Below are positions 7,473 through 15,381 of a stretch of 36,321 bases of DNA, piece after piece (positions within the stretch are counted from its first letter, which is position 1; each line of letters opens with the position of its first letter). This DNA is from Bacteroidales bacterium (GTDB lineage Bacteria; Bacteroidota; Bacteroidia; Bacteroidales; WCHB1-69): positions 1 to 36,321 of the forward strand of contig JAFXTE010000034.1 in NCBI GenBank assembly GCA_017525245.1. Direction: 5' to 3'. The notes below the pieces were generated by a model. It was given only the letters and a program-made list of their open reading frames with translations. It searched no databases and was not told the DNA's origin. The position numbers and the translations under genes were made by a program.

Positions 7473-9704
7473 TCATAAAGAGAACCGACCGCACACCCGC
7501 CGTATCATTCCCTCAACATCTAACACACCGTGTGCGAAGCCTTTGCGAATCAACTCTTCCGGAACATATTCGTCGTATTTCTCAAAAACGGGGTTTTCTT
7601 TGGGATAGACGAGCTCTAACGGGTCAAAGGTGACGGACGCTTCTTCGCTGACAATGCGGTAGAATTCCTCCTCGCTGACTTTCATGGTGAACTGCATGAA
7701 ATAGGGTCTTGAGGCGTTCAATCCTTTCAGTCCGAGGCGTTTCCCGCAACGGATTTTGAGGAATCGCTCCAATGCGAGGAAGGCGTAGCTGCCCAACCAC
7801 GGGAACAACGCCCACATATTGCCGCCGAGATGCACTAACGGTCGGTCTGGCATCCCGGATTTTGTGAAAGTCTCGCGGGCGTCCTGCAAACGTCCGACCG
7901 CGTGCCGCATCAGGTAGGGATAGCTTTTTTGCTCCGCTAACACACCGTACATGCGTTCGAGGATGCGCGTGTGGATGTCGCCGGCGCAGTCACCGAAGTA
8001 GGCGGGGATGTTCCCTTTCACGAGCGTGCAATAGACCACCCGTTTCTGATGGTCCACCTCGTCCACTGCCCAAACCCTGCCGACGATGGCGATTTTGTCG
8101 CCCACTGGCGGCGGTTTCACGATAGTGCCGAGTTCCTCGGAGTAGGAGCGCACCGTATATTCGATATTCTCTTGGAATACGGCGTAGAACTTGTAACTGT
8201 TGACGATTCTTTCCCCGGTGAGTCCGAGAATCAAGCCTCCGTTTTCCGTCCGCATGATGTGGTCGATTTTGAGCAGATGACGGAGCAGCGTCCGGAAGTC
8301 ATCCTGGCTGATGCGTCGGAAAGCCGTCAGCGGGAGCACCCGTGAGGCGAGTTCCGCCGGGGTCATCTCCCCGCAGGAAGCTAACGTGCTCATTGTCTGG
8401 TGGTAGAGGAGGCTGAAAGGGAGTCGGTTGGTGCGCGGCGGCTCCACAAACCGCTCTTCGATGTAGAGTTGCACGAGGGCGATGCCCTGAATCAGTCGCC
8501 ACGGAATCATGTCGGGAAGCATGGCACGGGCTTCGGGGTGTTCCTCCCGCATAACGAACCACATCTCCGACGGGTCGCCACGCCTGCCTGTGCGACCCAT
8601 GCGCTGCAGAAACCCCGACACAGTATAGGGTGCATCAATTTGGAATGCCCGCTCCAACTTTCCGATGTCGATGCCCAACTCCAAAGTAGCGGTGGCGCAC
8701 ACCGACATCAGCGAGTTGTCGTCCTTCATCTCCTCCTCGGCACTCTCCCGGTAGGAGGCGGAGAGGTTGCCGTGGTGAATAAGGAAGCGGTCAGGCTCGT
8801 GATTGACTTCGCAGTATTGCCGCAGTTGTTGGCAGACGGCTTCGCACTCCTCCCGCGAGTTGGTGAAGACGAGGCATTTTTTGCCCCGCGTATGCTCGAA
8901 AATATAGCCAATGCCGGGATCCGCCGCTTTCGGGGCGGTGTCGCTTGACGGTTCCTGTTCGGGTGTTTGCACCGTGATGTCCTTGTCCTCGTCTGCCTGC
9001 GGGTCAGTGTTGAAGAAGTGCTCCATGGAGAGCCGCCAGACCTCTTTGCCGCCGTCGAATTTGGGGATGATCGTCGGGCGGCCGCTGCCTGCCGACAGGA
9101 ACTGCCCGGCTGCTTCGGGGTTTCCGAGTGTGGCGGAGAGACCGATTCGGCGGGGCTTACATTCTGCAATCCTGCAGAGCCGCTCAATGAGGCAGAAGGT
9201 CTGCCAGCCGCGGTCGCCGCGCAGCAGCGAGTGGATTTCGTCAATGACGATGAAACGGAGGTCGCCGAACAGCGAAGGAATCTCCCCGTGTTTGTTGATG
9301 AGCAGCGACTCTAACGATTCGGGTGTGATTTGGAGGATGCCCGACGGTTTGCGGAGCAACTTCCGTTTGCGCGACTGCGCCACGTCGCCGTGCCACCGGT
9401 AAACCTCGATGCCCACCTCCTCGCAAAGTTCGTTCAGCCGCCCGAACTGGTCGTTGATGAGCGCTTTCAGCGGCGCGATGTAAAGGATTCCGACGGTTGA
9501 TGACGGATTCTCGTCCAACAGGGTCAGCATCGGGAAGAAGGCGGCCTCGGTCTTGCCGGAGGCTGTGGAGGCGGTGAGCAGGACGTTGTCGTCGGTGTCG
9601 AAAATGGCCTCTCCGGCAGCGTTCTGCACGCCCCGGAGGGTCTGCCAGCCGGAGCGGTAGATGAAATCCTGGATGAAGGGGGAATAACGGGCGAAGACGT
9701 TCAT
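7473..9704 (-). CDS. sngC: Lhr-like DEAD/DEAH-box helicase, Shango SngC candidate
   Basis: A 743-aa superfamily 2 helicase. Visible motifs: Walker A TASTASGKT (residues 44-52), APLKALINDQ (Ia), ITPESLESLL, DEIH (155-158), SAT (190-192), LVFTNSREE, a GIDIG motif and motif VI QRMGRTGRRG (367-376). The layout is that of Lhr-type helicases, close to those called BrxHI in BREX type 2. The TerB-domain protein and P-loop ATPase immediately upstream match the three-gene Shango anti-phage system (TerB-like protein, ATPase, helicase). A GTG at 9719 would lengthen it by five codons, but the -7 box at 9724-9731 makes ATG 9704 the better start. It is separated from sngB by 180 bp holding a strong hairpin and its own promoter, so expression may be partly independent. 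Confidence 0.88.
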   Translation of the reverse strand: MNVFARYSPFIQDFIYRSGWQTLRGVQNAAGEAIFDTDDNVLLTASTASGKTEAAFFPMLTLLDENPSSTVGILYIAPLKALINDQFGRLNELCEEVGIEVYRWHGDVAQSRKRKLLRKPSGILQITPESLESLLINKHGEIPSLFGDLRFIVIDEIHSLLRGDRGWQTFCLIERLCRIAECKPRRIGLSATLGNPEAAGQFLSAGSGRPTIIPKFDGGKEVWRLSMEHFFNTDPQADEDKDITVQTPEQEPSSDTAPKAADPGIGYIFEHTRGKKCLVFTNSREECEAVCQQLRQYCEVNHEPDRFLIHHGNLSASYRESAEEEMKDDNSLMSVCATATLELGIDIGKLERAFQIDAPYTVSGFLQRMGRTGRRGDPSEMWFVMREEHPEARAMLPDMIPWRLIQGIALVQLYIEERFVEPPRTNRLPFSLLYHQTMSTLASCGEMTPAELASRVLPLTAFRRISQDDFRTLLRHLLKIDHIMRTENGGLILGLTGERIVNSYKFYAVFQENIEYTVRSYSEELGTIVKPPPVGDKIAIVGRVWAVDEVDHQKRVVYCTLVKGNIPAYFGDCAGDIHTRILERMYGVLAEQKSYPYLMRHAVGRLQDARETFTKSGMPDRPLVHLGGNMWALFPWLGSYAFLALERFLKIRCGKRLGLKGLNASRPYFMQFTMKVSEEEFYRIVSEEASVTFDPLELVYPKENPVFEKYDEYVPEELIRKGFAHGVLDVEGMIRRVCGRFSL

Positions 9705-9723
9705 GATACAATAAAACACTTTG

Positions 9724-9731
9724 CAAAGATA
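9724..9731 (-). promoter_or_regulatory. -7 promoter box (TATCTTTG) of the helicase gene
   Basis: Minus-strand TATCTTTG is a full TAnnTTTG match, 19 bp before ATG 9704 and 5 bp downstream of the long hairpin. The -33 region therefore lies inside the hairpin arm, so terminator and promoter overlap physically. Confidence 0.65.
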
Positions 9732-9795
9732 AAAAAATTACCGTAAACCAGCGCAATCGATGATTTTTTGATGGATTGCGCTGGTTTACGGTAAT
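9731..9795 (-). terminator. 22-bp perfect inverted repeat plus T tract between sngB and sngC
   Basis: The arms at 9737-9758 and 9774-9795 are perfect 22-bp reverse complements around a 15-nt loop. On the minus strand the second arm is followed directly by seven T residues (7 A on the plus strand, 9731-9737, the last also part of the arm). This is the form of an intrinsic terminator for the sngA-sngB transcript. The stem is unusually long and perfect, so a small mobile palindrome or a protein-binding operator are alternatives. Confidence 0.75.
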
Positions 9796-9884
9796 CGGCG
9801 AGGCATACACGTTGCTATAATGTCAAAATGGCAAATCGTATGATGGTTGTTCTTCACAGACAAAAAGTGTCGGCTCGTGTCAGC

Positions 9885-11216
9885 TTATATCGTGAACTCC
9901 ACAAATCCCCCTTCCGCCTCGTCGCTCACCGCCTCGCTCTTGGCGTATGAGAACTCGTCAGATTCGAGCAACGTGGTCAGGGTCATCGTCGGGTGCTGGT
10001 ACAGCAGGTCGAGCAGCTCGATGAAGTCGCGGATGACCTCGCGGGGCGTGATGTTCTGGTCGGCCCCGATACGGCCGAACTCCACCTTGATGAACGCCAC
10101 GAGGTCATCGGTCGTGAGGCTGCGCGGGTAGCCGTAAAGCCCGGCGTGCATGTCGGCGAGCTTCTCGCAGAGCACTAACATCTCCTCCGCCGTCAAGGGC
10201 TCCAGCCGGATGACGGGCGCGAGCAGGTCGCGGGTGCCCGGACGCGAGAACTTGCCCTCCGCAAGCCGCGAACGCAACGCCTCGTAACTGTAAATACCGC
10301 GCCGCTTGTCCTCCACAGCTTGCGGTGTTGCCCCCATGATGATGCCGAAATACCGAGCCTTGCCCTGCAGCGTGTCGTTGTACATAGTCAGCATCTTCTC
10401 GTAGTTGTATTGGCGGGTGATGGTGTTCGGAATCTTGTAGATGTTGACCAATTCGTCAATCATAATCATCATGCCCGCATAACCTGCCAGACGGAAGAAG
10501 GTGGCGAAAATCTTCAAGTAATCGTACCAGTCGTCGTCCGTGATAATCATATTCACACCGAGTTCCTCTTTGGCTTCTTTCTTGAGATTGTATTCACCTC
10601 TGAACCAGCGCACCACCTTGGCTTTCGTTTCGTCATCGCCGTTGACGTAGGCGTGGTAGTAGGCGGAGAGCAGCCTGGCGAACTCGAAACCGTGTACAAG
10701 TTCGCTTACGGAGGACGTGACCGCGTAAATCTTCCGGTCCACAGCTTGCGTCAGAGCTGGATCTCCCGGAACGAGGCCGGTTTCCTGCGCCGCCTCTGAC
10801 TGCACGGTGCTGATCCAACGGTCCAACACCAACGTCAGGGCGCCGCCTTCGGGTTTCGTCTTCGTGGAAAGGTTGCCGATCAGTTCGCGGTAGGTCGCCA
10901 ACCCCTGCCCTTTCGTACCTTGCAGCCTCCGCTCGGGCGAGAGGTCGGCATCGGCCACGATGAATCCCCTGTCCATCACGTAGTTGCGGATGGTCTGCAG
11001 CAGGAAGCTCTTGCCGGAACCGTATCTGCCGACGATGAACCGGAACGACGCGCCGCCCTCGCTGATGATATCGACATCGTGGAGCAGCGCCTCGATCTCG
11101 CTCTTCCGTCCGACGGTGATGTAGGGCAGCCCAATTCGCGGCACTACCCCACCCTTCAGAGAGTTGAGCACTGTTTGGGCAATACGTTTTGGTACTTTTC
11201 GGTTTTCTTCGTTCAT
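9885..11216 (-). CDS. sngB: P-loop ATPase (DUF2791/BrxD-like), Shango SngB candidate
   Basis: A 443-aa ATP-binding protein with Walker A GRYGSGKS (residues 63-70) and Walker B MMIMIDE (249-255). It opens with VGRKSEIEALLHDVD, a pattern of the BREX-type ATP-binding family (DUF2791) and its BrxD relatives. It sits between a TerB-N/TerB-C protein and an Lhr-like helicase, the arrangement described for Shango, where the ATPase is SngB. No methylase, PglZ or PglX is present, which argues against BREX. The ATG at 11216 is 33 bp after the sngA stop, and a 7-bp hairpin spans that junction. How the ATPase works with the helicase is not known from sequence. Confidence 0.88.
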   Translation of the reverse strand: MNEENRKVPKRIAQTVLNSLKGGVVPRIGLPYITVGRKSEIEALLHDVDIISEGGASFRFIVGRYGSGKSFLLQTIRNYVMDRGFIVADADLSPERRLQGTKGQGLATYRELIGNLSTKTKPEGGALTLVLDRWISTVQSEAAQETGLVPGDPALTQAVDRKIYAVTSSVSELVHGFEFARLLSAYYHAYVNGDDETKAKVVRWFRGEYNLKKEAKEELGVNMIITDDDWYDYLKIFATFFRLAGYAGMMIMIDELVNIYKIPNTITRQYNYEKMLTMYNDTLQGKARYFGIIMGATPQAVEDKRRGIYSYEALRSRLAEGKFSRPGTRDLLAPVIRLEPLTAEEMLVLCEKLADMHAGLYGYPRSLTTDDLVAFIKVEFGRIGADQNITPREVIRDFIELLDLLYQHPTMTLTTLLESDEFSYAKSEAVSDEAEGGFVEFTI

Positions 11217-11232
11217 ACTTTTAGTTTTATAT

Positions 11233-11259
11233 CCCAGGGCTCAATGCGTTCACCCTGGG
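11233..11259 (-). promoter_or_regulatory. Hairpin spanning the sngA stop codon
   Basis: CCCAGGG (minus strand, 11259-11253) pairs perfectly with CCCTGGG (11239-11233), with a 13-nt loop containing the sngA TGA stop. It ends 17 bp before the sngB ATG and has no T tract. It could tune sngB translation or partial readthrough. This is a visible structure with inferred function. Confidence 0.55.
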
Positions 11260-12839
11260 TTAACATAGGTCGGGCTTTCAGTCCTTTTTGGAAAAGTTTG
11301 ATGTTCAACTAAAGGTCTTACCTCCTCTACATAATCTTCCACTAGACTTATTCGTTCCCCATCGCATTCGAGGATGTTGTCCCCGATTTCATCGAAGAAG
11401 GCTTCGTTGATAGTGTCGGTGACGATGGAGGGCATGAGCCGATTCGCGGTCATCAACTCTTGCACGGGCTGGCCGTCTAAAAGGGCGACCACAATCTGCC
11501 TGTGTATCGGGTCTAACGACAAGGTGGTTACTTCTTCTATTACTGTTTCAGAAACGGGGATTTCTTCTGTGACCGGTTCTTCCTCGGCCTCTATCAAGTC
11601 CTCTTCCGTGAGCAGGCTGTCGCGTGTCACGACCGCATCGGCACGGATTTGGACGAGGTGGGTGAGGTCGATGTTGACTTTCGGCCGCGCCGCCTCGATT
11701 TTCGCCTGCCTGTCCGCCTCAATGACCGCCTCCACGTAAGGAATCGCCCACGCCTCTTCGGGTTTTTCGCGGAGATAGGGGGCTTTTTTCAAATATCTGC
11801 GGAGCATCAGGTCAGTGACGTGTACCAACTCTTTGATCCAATCCCTTTTGAAATAGAGTTCTTTATACGTTTCCTCCTTCCAAGAGTTGTTGTGATAGCG
11901 ATAACGCAGACAACTGTTCAGCTCGTAGGAGATTTCCGTCAGGTCGCGCCGTTCCAGATACACAGCATTGGCAAGTGGGTACCAGCTGAACCCCATTTGG
12001 TTGCCAAAACAAGTGGTAAAAAGATCTTTGCCGTCCTGGAGATGTTGTGCCGAGGCGAGTCTCCAAACTTCGGCGAAGAGATGTTTGCCGGCAACCGCGT
12101 CCGCACGGATAACGGGGGAGGATTCTATCTTCCGTTCCTTGAAATGGCGGAGAGCCAGAAAAATTTCCTCATCAGTCTTGTTGTCGGGGGTTCGGAGAAT
12201 TTCCAAATCTCGGGCGAGCCGGATGTAGTATGGCTCTATGTACTGAAGGACGATCTTTTTCGGCAGTTGGTGGATGATGGCGAGTTCCGTCATCCATCGG
12301 TGGAGGTTGTACTGAATATGCGGGTCGCAGATGCCCGTCTCGAGGAACTCTGTTTCAAACTCCTGCATCCGCCACAGGCTCTCCTCCACAGATGAGGTTC
12401 CGATGCCGTTGAGCAGTTCGTAGAGGTAGATGTATGCCAAGGAGGTGGCAATCGGGAGACGCTCGCCTTTGCGCAGGCGCGTCCGCCATGTGAAATAGCC
12501 CCGCAGCTGAGGGATATTCAGGTCGTGGTAGGTGGGGAAATAGCGCCGGAACTCGCCATTCCACGGAAAGTCATCCTCATAGTCCTCCATGAACTTGCCT
12601 TGCCGGTAGAAATTCCGGCATTTTTGCTTGAACGAGCCATCGCCGTATTCGTACAAGGACAGCATTTCGCGGATTTTGGCAGGCACGGACGGGTCGTCCC
12701 TCCCCTCTGAATCACCAGCGGAAATAGCCGTTTCCCGATAATCGGACACATTCTGCGTGGACTGCGTGTCAATTACAATCACGTAGCCGTTCTCTTTTTG
12801 GGTTAAATCCGTGTAAACAGAATGTTCCGTCAAGGTCAT
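11250..12839 (-). CDS. sngA: TerB-N/TerB-C domain protein, Shango SngA candidate
   Basis: A 529-aa protein without signal peptide or membrane helix. Residues ~50-250 look like a TerB-N domain, with FPTYHDLNIPQLRGYFTWRT and RLRKGE followed by a helical YIYLYELLNGIG. Residues ~385-510 look like TerB-C: THLVQIRADAV, then an acidic linker of E/P-rich sequence, then LLDGQPVQELMTANRLMPS and NEAFFDEIGDNILE. Such proteins are linked to DNA-processing ATPases and helicases in the comparative work on Ter domains, and the triad has been named Shango and shown to resist phage in E. coli and P. aeruginosa. Start ATG 12839 follows AAAAAGG and a TACCTTTG -7 box at 12860-12867. It is the first gene of the module, divergent from the zinc peptidase. 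Confidence 0.87.
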   Translation of the reverse strand: MTLTEHSVYTDLTQKENGYVIVIDTQSTQNVSDYRETAISAGDSEGRDDPSVPAKIREMLSLYEYGDGSFKQKCRNFYRQGKFMEDYEDDFPWNGEFRRYFPTYHDLNIPQLRGYFTWRTRLRKGERLPIATSLAYIYLYELLNGIGTSSVEESLWRMQEFETEFLETGICDPHIQYNLHRWMTELAIIHQLPKKIVLQYIEPYYIRLARDLEILRTPDNKTDEEIFLALRHFKERKIESSPVIRADAVAGKHLFAEVWRLASAQHLQDGKDLFTTCFGNQMGFSWYPLANAVYLERRDLTEISYELNSCLRYRYHNNSWKEETYKELYFKRDWIKELVHVTDLMLRRYLKKAPYLREKPEEAWAIPYVEAVIEADRQAKIEAARPKVNIDLTHLVQIRADAVVTRDSLLTEEDLIEAEEEPVTEEIPVSETVIEEVTTLSLDPIHRQIVVALLDGQPVQELMTANRLMPSIVTDTINEAFFDEIGDNILECDGERISLVEDYVEEVRPLVEHQTFPKRTESPTYVNPG

Positions 12840-12859
12840 TTCCTTTTTGTTTCAGAATG

Positions 12860-12867
12860 CAAAGGTA
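12860..12867 (-). promoter_or_regulatory. -7 promoter box (TACCTTTG) of sngA
   Basis: Minus-strand TACCTTTG matches TAnnTTTG, 20 bp upstream of ATG 12839. The 146-bp divergent region to the zinc peptidase gene carries both promoters; no obvious operator palindrome is seen. Confidence 0.6.
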
Positions 12868-12953
12868 CAATTTTATGGAATATCTTTGAGATATAGACGA
12901 AAAAACTTGTTTGGGATAATCTATAATATCACCACAACAATCAAAGATTTTTA

Positions 12954-12961
12954 TATTTTTG
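12954..12961 (+). promoter_or_regulatory. -7 promoter box (TATTTTTG) of the zinc peptidase
   Basis: Plus-strand TATTTTTG matches TAnnTTTG and ends 24 bp before ATG 12986. No clear -33 element. Confidence 0.55.
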
Positions 12962-12985
12962 CGGTCTTAAAAAACAAAGAAACAA

Positions 12986-13678
12986 ATGGGATACTTTATC
13001 ATTTTTATCGTATTGATGGTTGCGAGCTGGATAGTGCAGAAAACCCTGACCTCGCGTATTGAAAAATATTCTAAAACCCCTATCAGCAGCGGGCTCTCCG
13101 GCAAAGATGTGGCCGAGAAGATGCTGCGTGACAACGGCATCTACGACGTGCAGGTGACCTGTACCGGAGGTTTCCTCACCGACCACTACGACCCGACGAA
13201 GAAGGTTGTGAACCTGAGTCAGGGCGTGTTTGAGGGCCGCAACATCGCTTCCGCCGCCGTCGCTGCGCACGAATGCGGTCACGCCGTGCAGCACGCCACC
13301 GCCTACCGCTGGCTCACCATGCGCTCCAAAATGGTACCCGCCGTGCAATTCGGCTCCCAGTTCTCGCAATGGATCCTGCTGGCCGGCATTGTGCTGCTGA
13401 GTTTCTCCTCGTTTTTAGGCCGCTGGGTTCTGCTGGTGGGCATCGTGCTGTTCGCCCTCACCACGATTTTCTCGCTCATCACCCTGCCCGTGGAATACAA
13501 CGCCTCCGAGCGTGCCGTGGAATGGCTTGAAAGCAACGCCATCACGACCGGCAACGAAACCGCCATGGCCAAGGATGCCCTCAAGTGGGCTGCCCGCACC
13601 TACCTCATCGCCGCCATCTCCTCGCTGGCAACATTACTGTATTATGTGATGATTTTCCTTGGAGGAAGAAGGGACTAA
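12986..13678 (+). CDS. Membrane zinc metallopeptidase, YugP/PF04298 family
   Basis: A 230-aa integral-membrane peptidase of the Zn_peptidase_2 family (YugP-like). The zinc-binding HExxH is HECGH at residues 95-99 in AAVAAHECGHAVQHAT. There is one N-terminal membrane segment (~2-18) and three more (~125-145, ~148-168, ~205-225). The family also shows GxFLTDHYDP and VVNLSQGVF upstream of the active site, seen here as GGFLTDHYDPTKKVVNLSQG. Substrate is unknown for most members. Length is normal and ATG 12986 gives the expected first helix. The DUF4831 gene follows after 41 bp. Confidence 0.93.
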   Translation: MGYFIIFIVLMVASWIVQKTLTSRIEKYSKTPISSGLSGKDVAEKMLRDNGIYDVQVTCTGGFLTDHYDPTKKVVNLSQGVFEGRNIASAAVAAHECGHAVQHATAYRWLTMRSKMVPAVQFGSQFSQWILLAGIVLLSFSSFLGRWVLLVGIVLFALTTIFSLITLPVEYNASERAVEWLESNAITTGNETAMAKDALKWAARTYLIAAISSLATLLYYVMIFLGGRRD

Positions 13679-13711
13679 TTCATAATTCATAATTCATAAT
13701 GCATAATTCAT
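13677..13711 (+). repeat. Heptanucleotide tandem repeat before DUF4831 gene
   Basis: Five 7-bp units of aattcat (fourth unit aatgcat) begin inside the stop codon of the zinc peptidase gene and end 8 bp before the ATG at 13720. Confidence 0.92.
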
Positions 13712-13719
13712 AATTGGCA

Positions 13720-14814
13720 ATGAAAAGAATCAGTATATTGTTGATAATTTGCGTGTTATCCATTTCTGCATTTGCGCAGGTGCAGGTATATCCGTTGAAG
13801 GAATTCCCGGAGAAAGGGGTGAAGTATGTGGGCAAGGTGCAATATGCGCTGCCGACCACCACGTTGAAAGTGACAGTCTCCGTGTCTAAAGTGCAGGACA
13901 TTCGCGGCTATTTCGCCGACTATGCCGAGAGTTTGCTCGGCCTTACGAACATCATCCAACAGAACCGCACCTACTACAAACTCAATTCTGTTGACATTGA
14001 GCCGATTGCAGCTCCTGATGAGTCAAAAGTCTTCGTGGCTTACACCTCAAATACTGACCTCGCAAAATTGTGGCAGGAGGAAAGCATGACCGCAACCGAT
14101 GTACTTGCTGCGACACCACCCATCACCTACACGACCCACACCGCTACGCTGCCTGATTTCTTCAAGAACTACGCCGACATCTCCTACACGCAGCAGTCAG
14201 AGACCTTTGTCGATACCAAAATTATTGACGGTGTGGTGACGCAAGTGCCTGCCAGTCACACGAAAACCGTTTCCAAAAGTTTCGAGAGCAAAGCCCGCGA
14301 GGCCGCCGATGCCATCGTGAAAAGTCGCAAGGACCAATACAATCTGGCTGCTGGAGAACAGGAAACCCCTTATTCCGGGGAGGCCATCCAGACAATGTTG
14401 GCTGAGCTTAAGAGTTGGGAAAACAACTACATGAGTCTCTTTTCCGGTGTATCTATTGCTGACACAATGGTTTACGTATTCTATGTCAACCCGAAGAACC
14501 TCTCTCCGACCACTGCATTCTATTTCAATGCCACAAAAGGATTTAGCCAGGAGAAAGGAGCTGCCGCTGATGCTTACAGTTTGATCTTCAACAGGATATA
14601 CAAAGAAAATATCACCGAAATTATCGAATTCAATTATCCGGAGTACAGTTATATCACCCGCGACAAAAAGCCCGTCCAGGTTTCGCTTACGCACGCCAAC
14701 GACAAAATCCATGATTTCGGTGTCATCAACATGCACCAGGCCGGCTCACTCCAAACCTTCCACCCTTATTCCAAACAAGTGGTAGGAATCAAAGGTATCG
14801 GTTTCGTCTTCTAA
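13720..14814 (+). CDS. DUF4831 family exported protein
   Basis: A 364-aa protein with a signal peptide (MKRISILLIICVLSISAFAQ) followed by the family's typical opening VQVYPLKEFPEKGVKYVGKV and YALPTTTLKVTV, then KVQDIRGYFADYAESLLGL. DUF4831 is a Bacteroidota family of unknown function, probably periplasmic or lipid-surface exposed. A TTG two codons upstream extends the frame, but ATG 13720 gives the better signal peptide. The leader is a heptamer tandem repeat. Next comes a small lipoprotein gene on the same strand after 54 bp, so the two may share a transcript. Confidence 0.87.
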   Translation: MKRISILLIICVLSISAFAQVQVYPLKEFPEKGVKYVGKVQYALPTTTLKVTVSVSKVQDIRGYFADYAESLLGLTNIIQQNRTYYKLNSVDIEPIAAPDESKVFVAYTSNTDLAKLWQEESMTATDVLAATPPITYTTHTATLPDFFKNYADISYTQQSETFVDTKIIDGVVTQVPASHTKTVSKSFESKAREAADAIVKSRKDQYNLAAGEQETPYSGEAIQTMLAELKSWENNYMSLFSGVSIADTMVYVFYVNPKNLSPTTAFYFNATKGFSQEKGAAADAYSLIFNRIYKENITEIIEFNYPEYSYITRDKKPVQVSLTHANDKIHDFGVINMHQAGSLQTFHPYSKQVVGIKGIGFVF

Positions 14815-14833
14815 ACAGGGGCGATAAATTCCA

Positions 14834-14854
14834 AAGTCTCAAGTCTTACGTCTC
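14834..14854 (+). repeat. Heptanucleotide tandem repeat before lipoprotein gene
   Basis: Three 7-bp units (aagtctc, aagtctt, acgtctc) lie in the 54-bp gap and end 14 bp before the ATG at 14869. Short, but the period equals that of the arrays at 7325, 13677 and 26961. Confidence 0.7.
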
Positions 14855-14868
14855 AAAAATTGACAACA

Positions 14869-15381
14869 ATGACAACACCCAAATACTTTATCGTGGCACT
14901 CCTTTCTGCAACGGTCTGTCTCACAGGCTGCCAGAAGATGGAACAGAACAAACTGAACCGCCAGATGAAGAAGATGGCGAAAACATATTTGCAGCAGGAG
15001 CAGATAACCGATTATCAAAAGCTGACCATTACCAGTGTGGACACGCTGACGGAGTACGGTTATGCCAAGCTTACCTCCGAGTTGCTTGAAAACATGGAGG
15101 GTGTGTATGAGCAGATGTATTGGGATGATTCGGATGACACTGCCCGACGCGAGGTTATCGGCCTGTACCTGAAGGAGATAAAACGGACCAAAGCAGACAT
15201 GGAGGATTTGATTGACAACGGTGACCTCCTCACCGAAGGGGTCACGCTCTTCATGGTAACGGGAAATTTAGAAAAAGACGGCAACAAGCAAGAGTTTATG
15301 TTTTTGGTGAATCCGGACAAGAAGTCGCTGCACACGTTGGATCCCTTCGGAGACAATTTATTATATAAGGATGCGGAGTGA
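14869..15381 (+). CDS. Small predicted lipoprotein, unknown function
   Basis: A 170-aa protein beginning MTTPKYFIVALLSATVCLTGC. LTGC is a lipobox with lipidated Cys21, so the product is probably membrane-anchored. The mature part is acidic and helical (QNKLNRQMKKMAKTYL, then YEQMYWDDSDDTARREVIGL) and ends in a short predicted beta region (FMFLVNPDKKSLHTLDPFG). I do not recognise the family. ATG 14869 is preferred over TTG 14860. Its TGA stop shares one base with the start codon of the radical SAM gene, so translation of the two is probably coupled. Confidence 0.8.
   Translation: MTTPKYFIVALLSATVCLTGCQKMEQNKLNRQMKKMAKTYLQQEQITDYQKLTITSVDTLTEYGYAKLTSELLENMEGVYEQMYWDDSDDTARREVIGLYLKEIKRTKADMEDLIDNGDLLTEGVTLFMVTGNLEKDGNKQEFMFLVNPDKKSLHTLDPFGDNLLYKDAE

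Noticed and set aside
9705-9884. Small RNA gene in the sngB-sngC gap
   Set aside because: The hairpin with T tract and the -7 box already explain the stretch; there is no independent sign of an RNA.
7473-11216. BREX type 2 fragment (BrxHI-like helicase plus BrxD-like ATPase)
   Set aside because: No PglX methylase, PglZ or PglW is nearby, and the TerB-domain gene fits the Shango triad better.
11649-12395. 248-aa plus-strand frame
   Set aside because: Antisense shadow of the TerB-domain gene; no plausible start signals.
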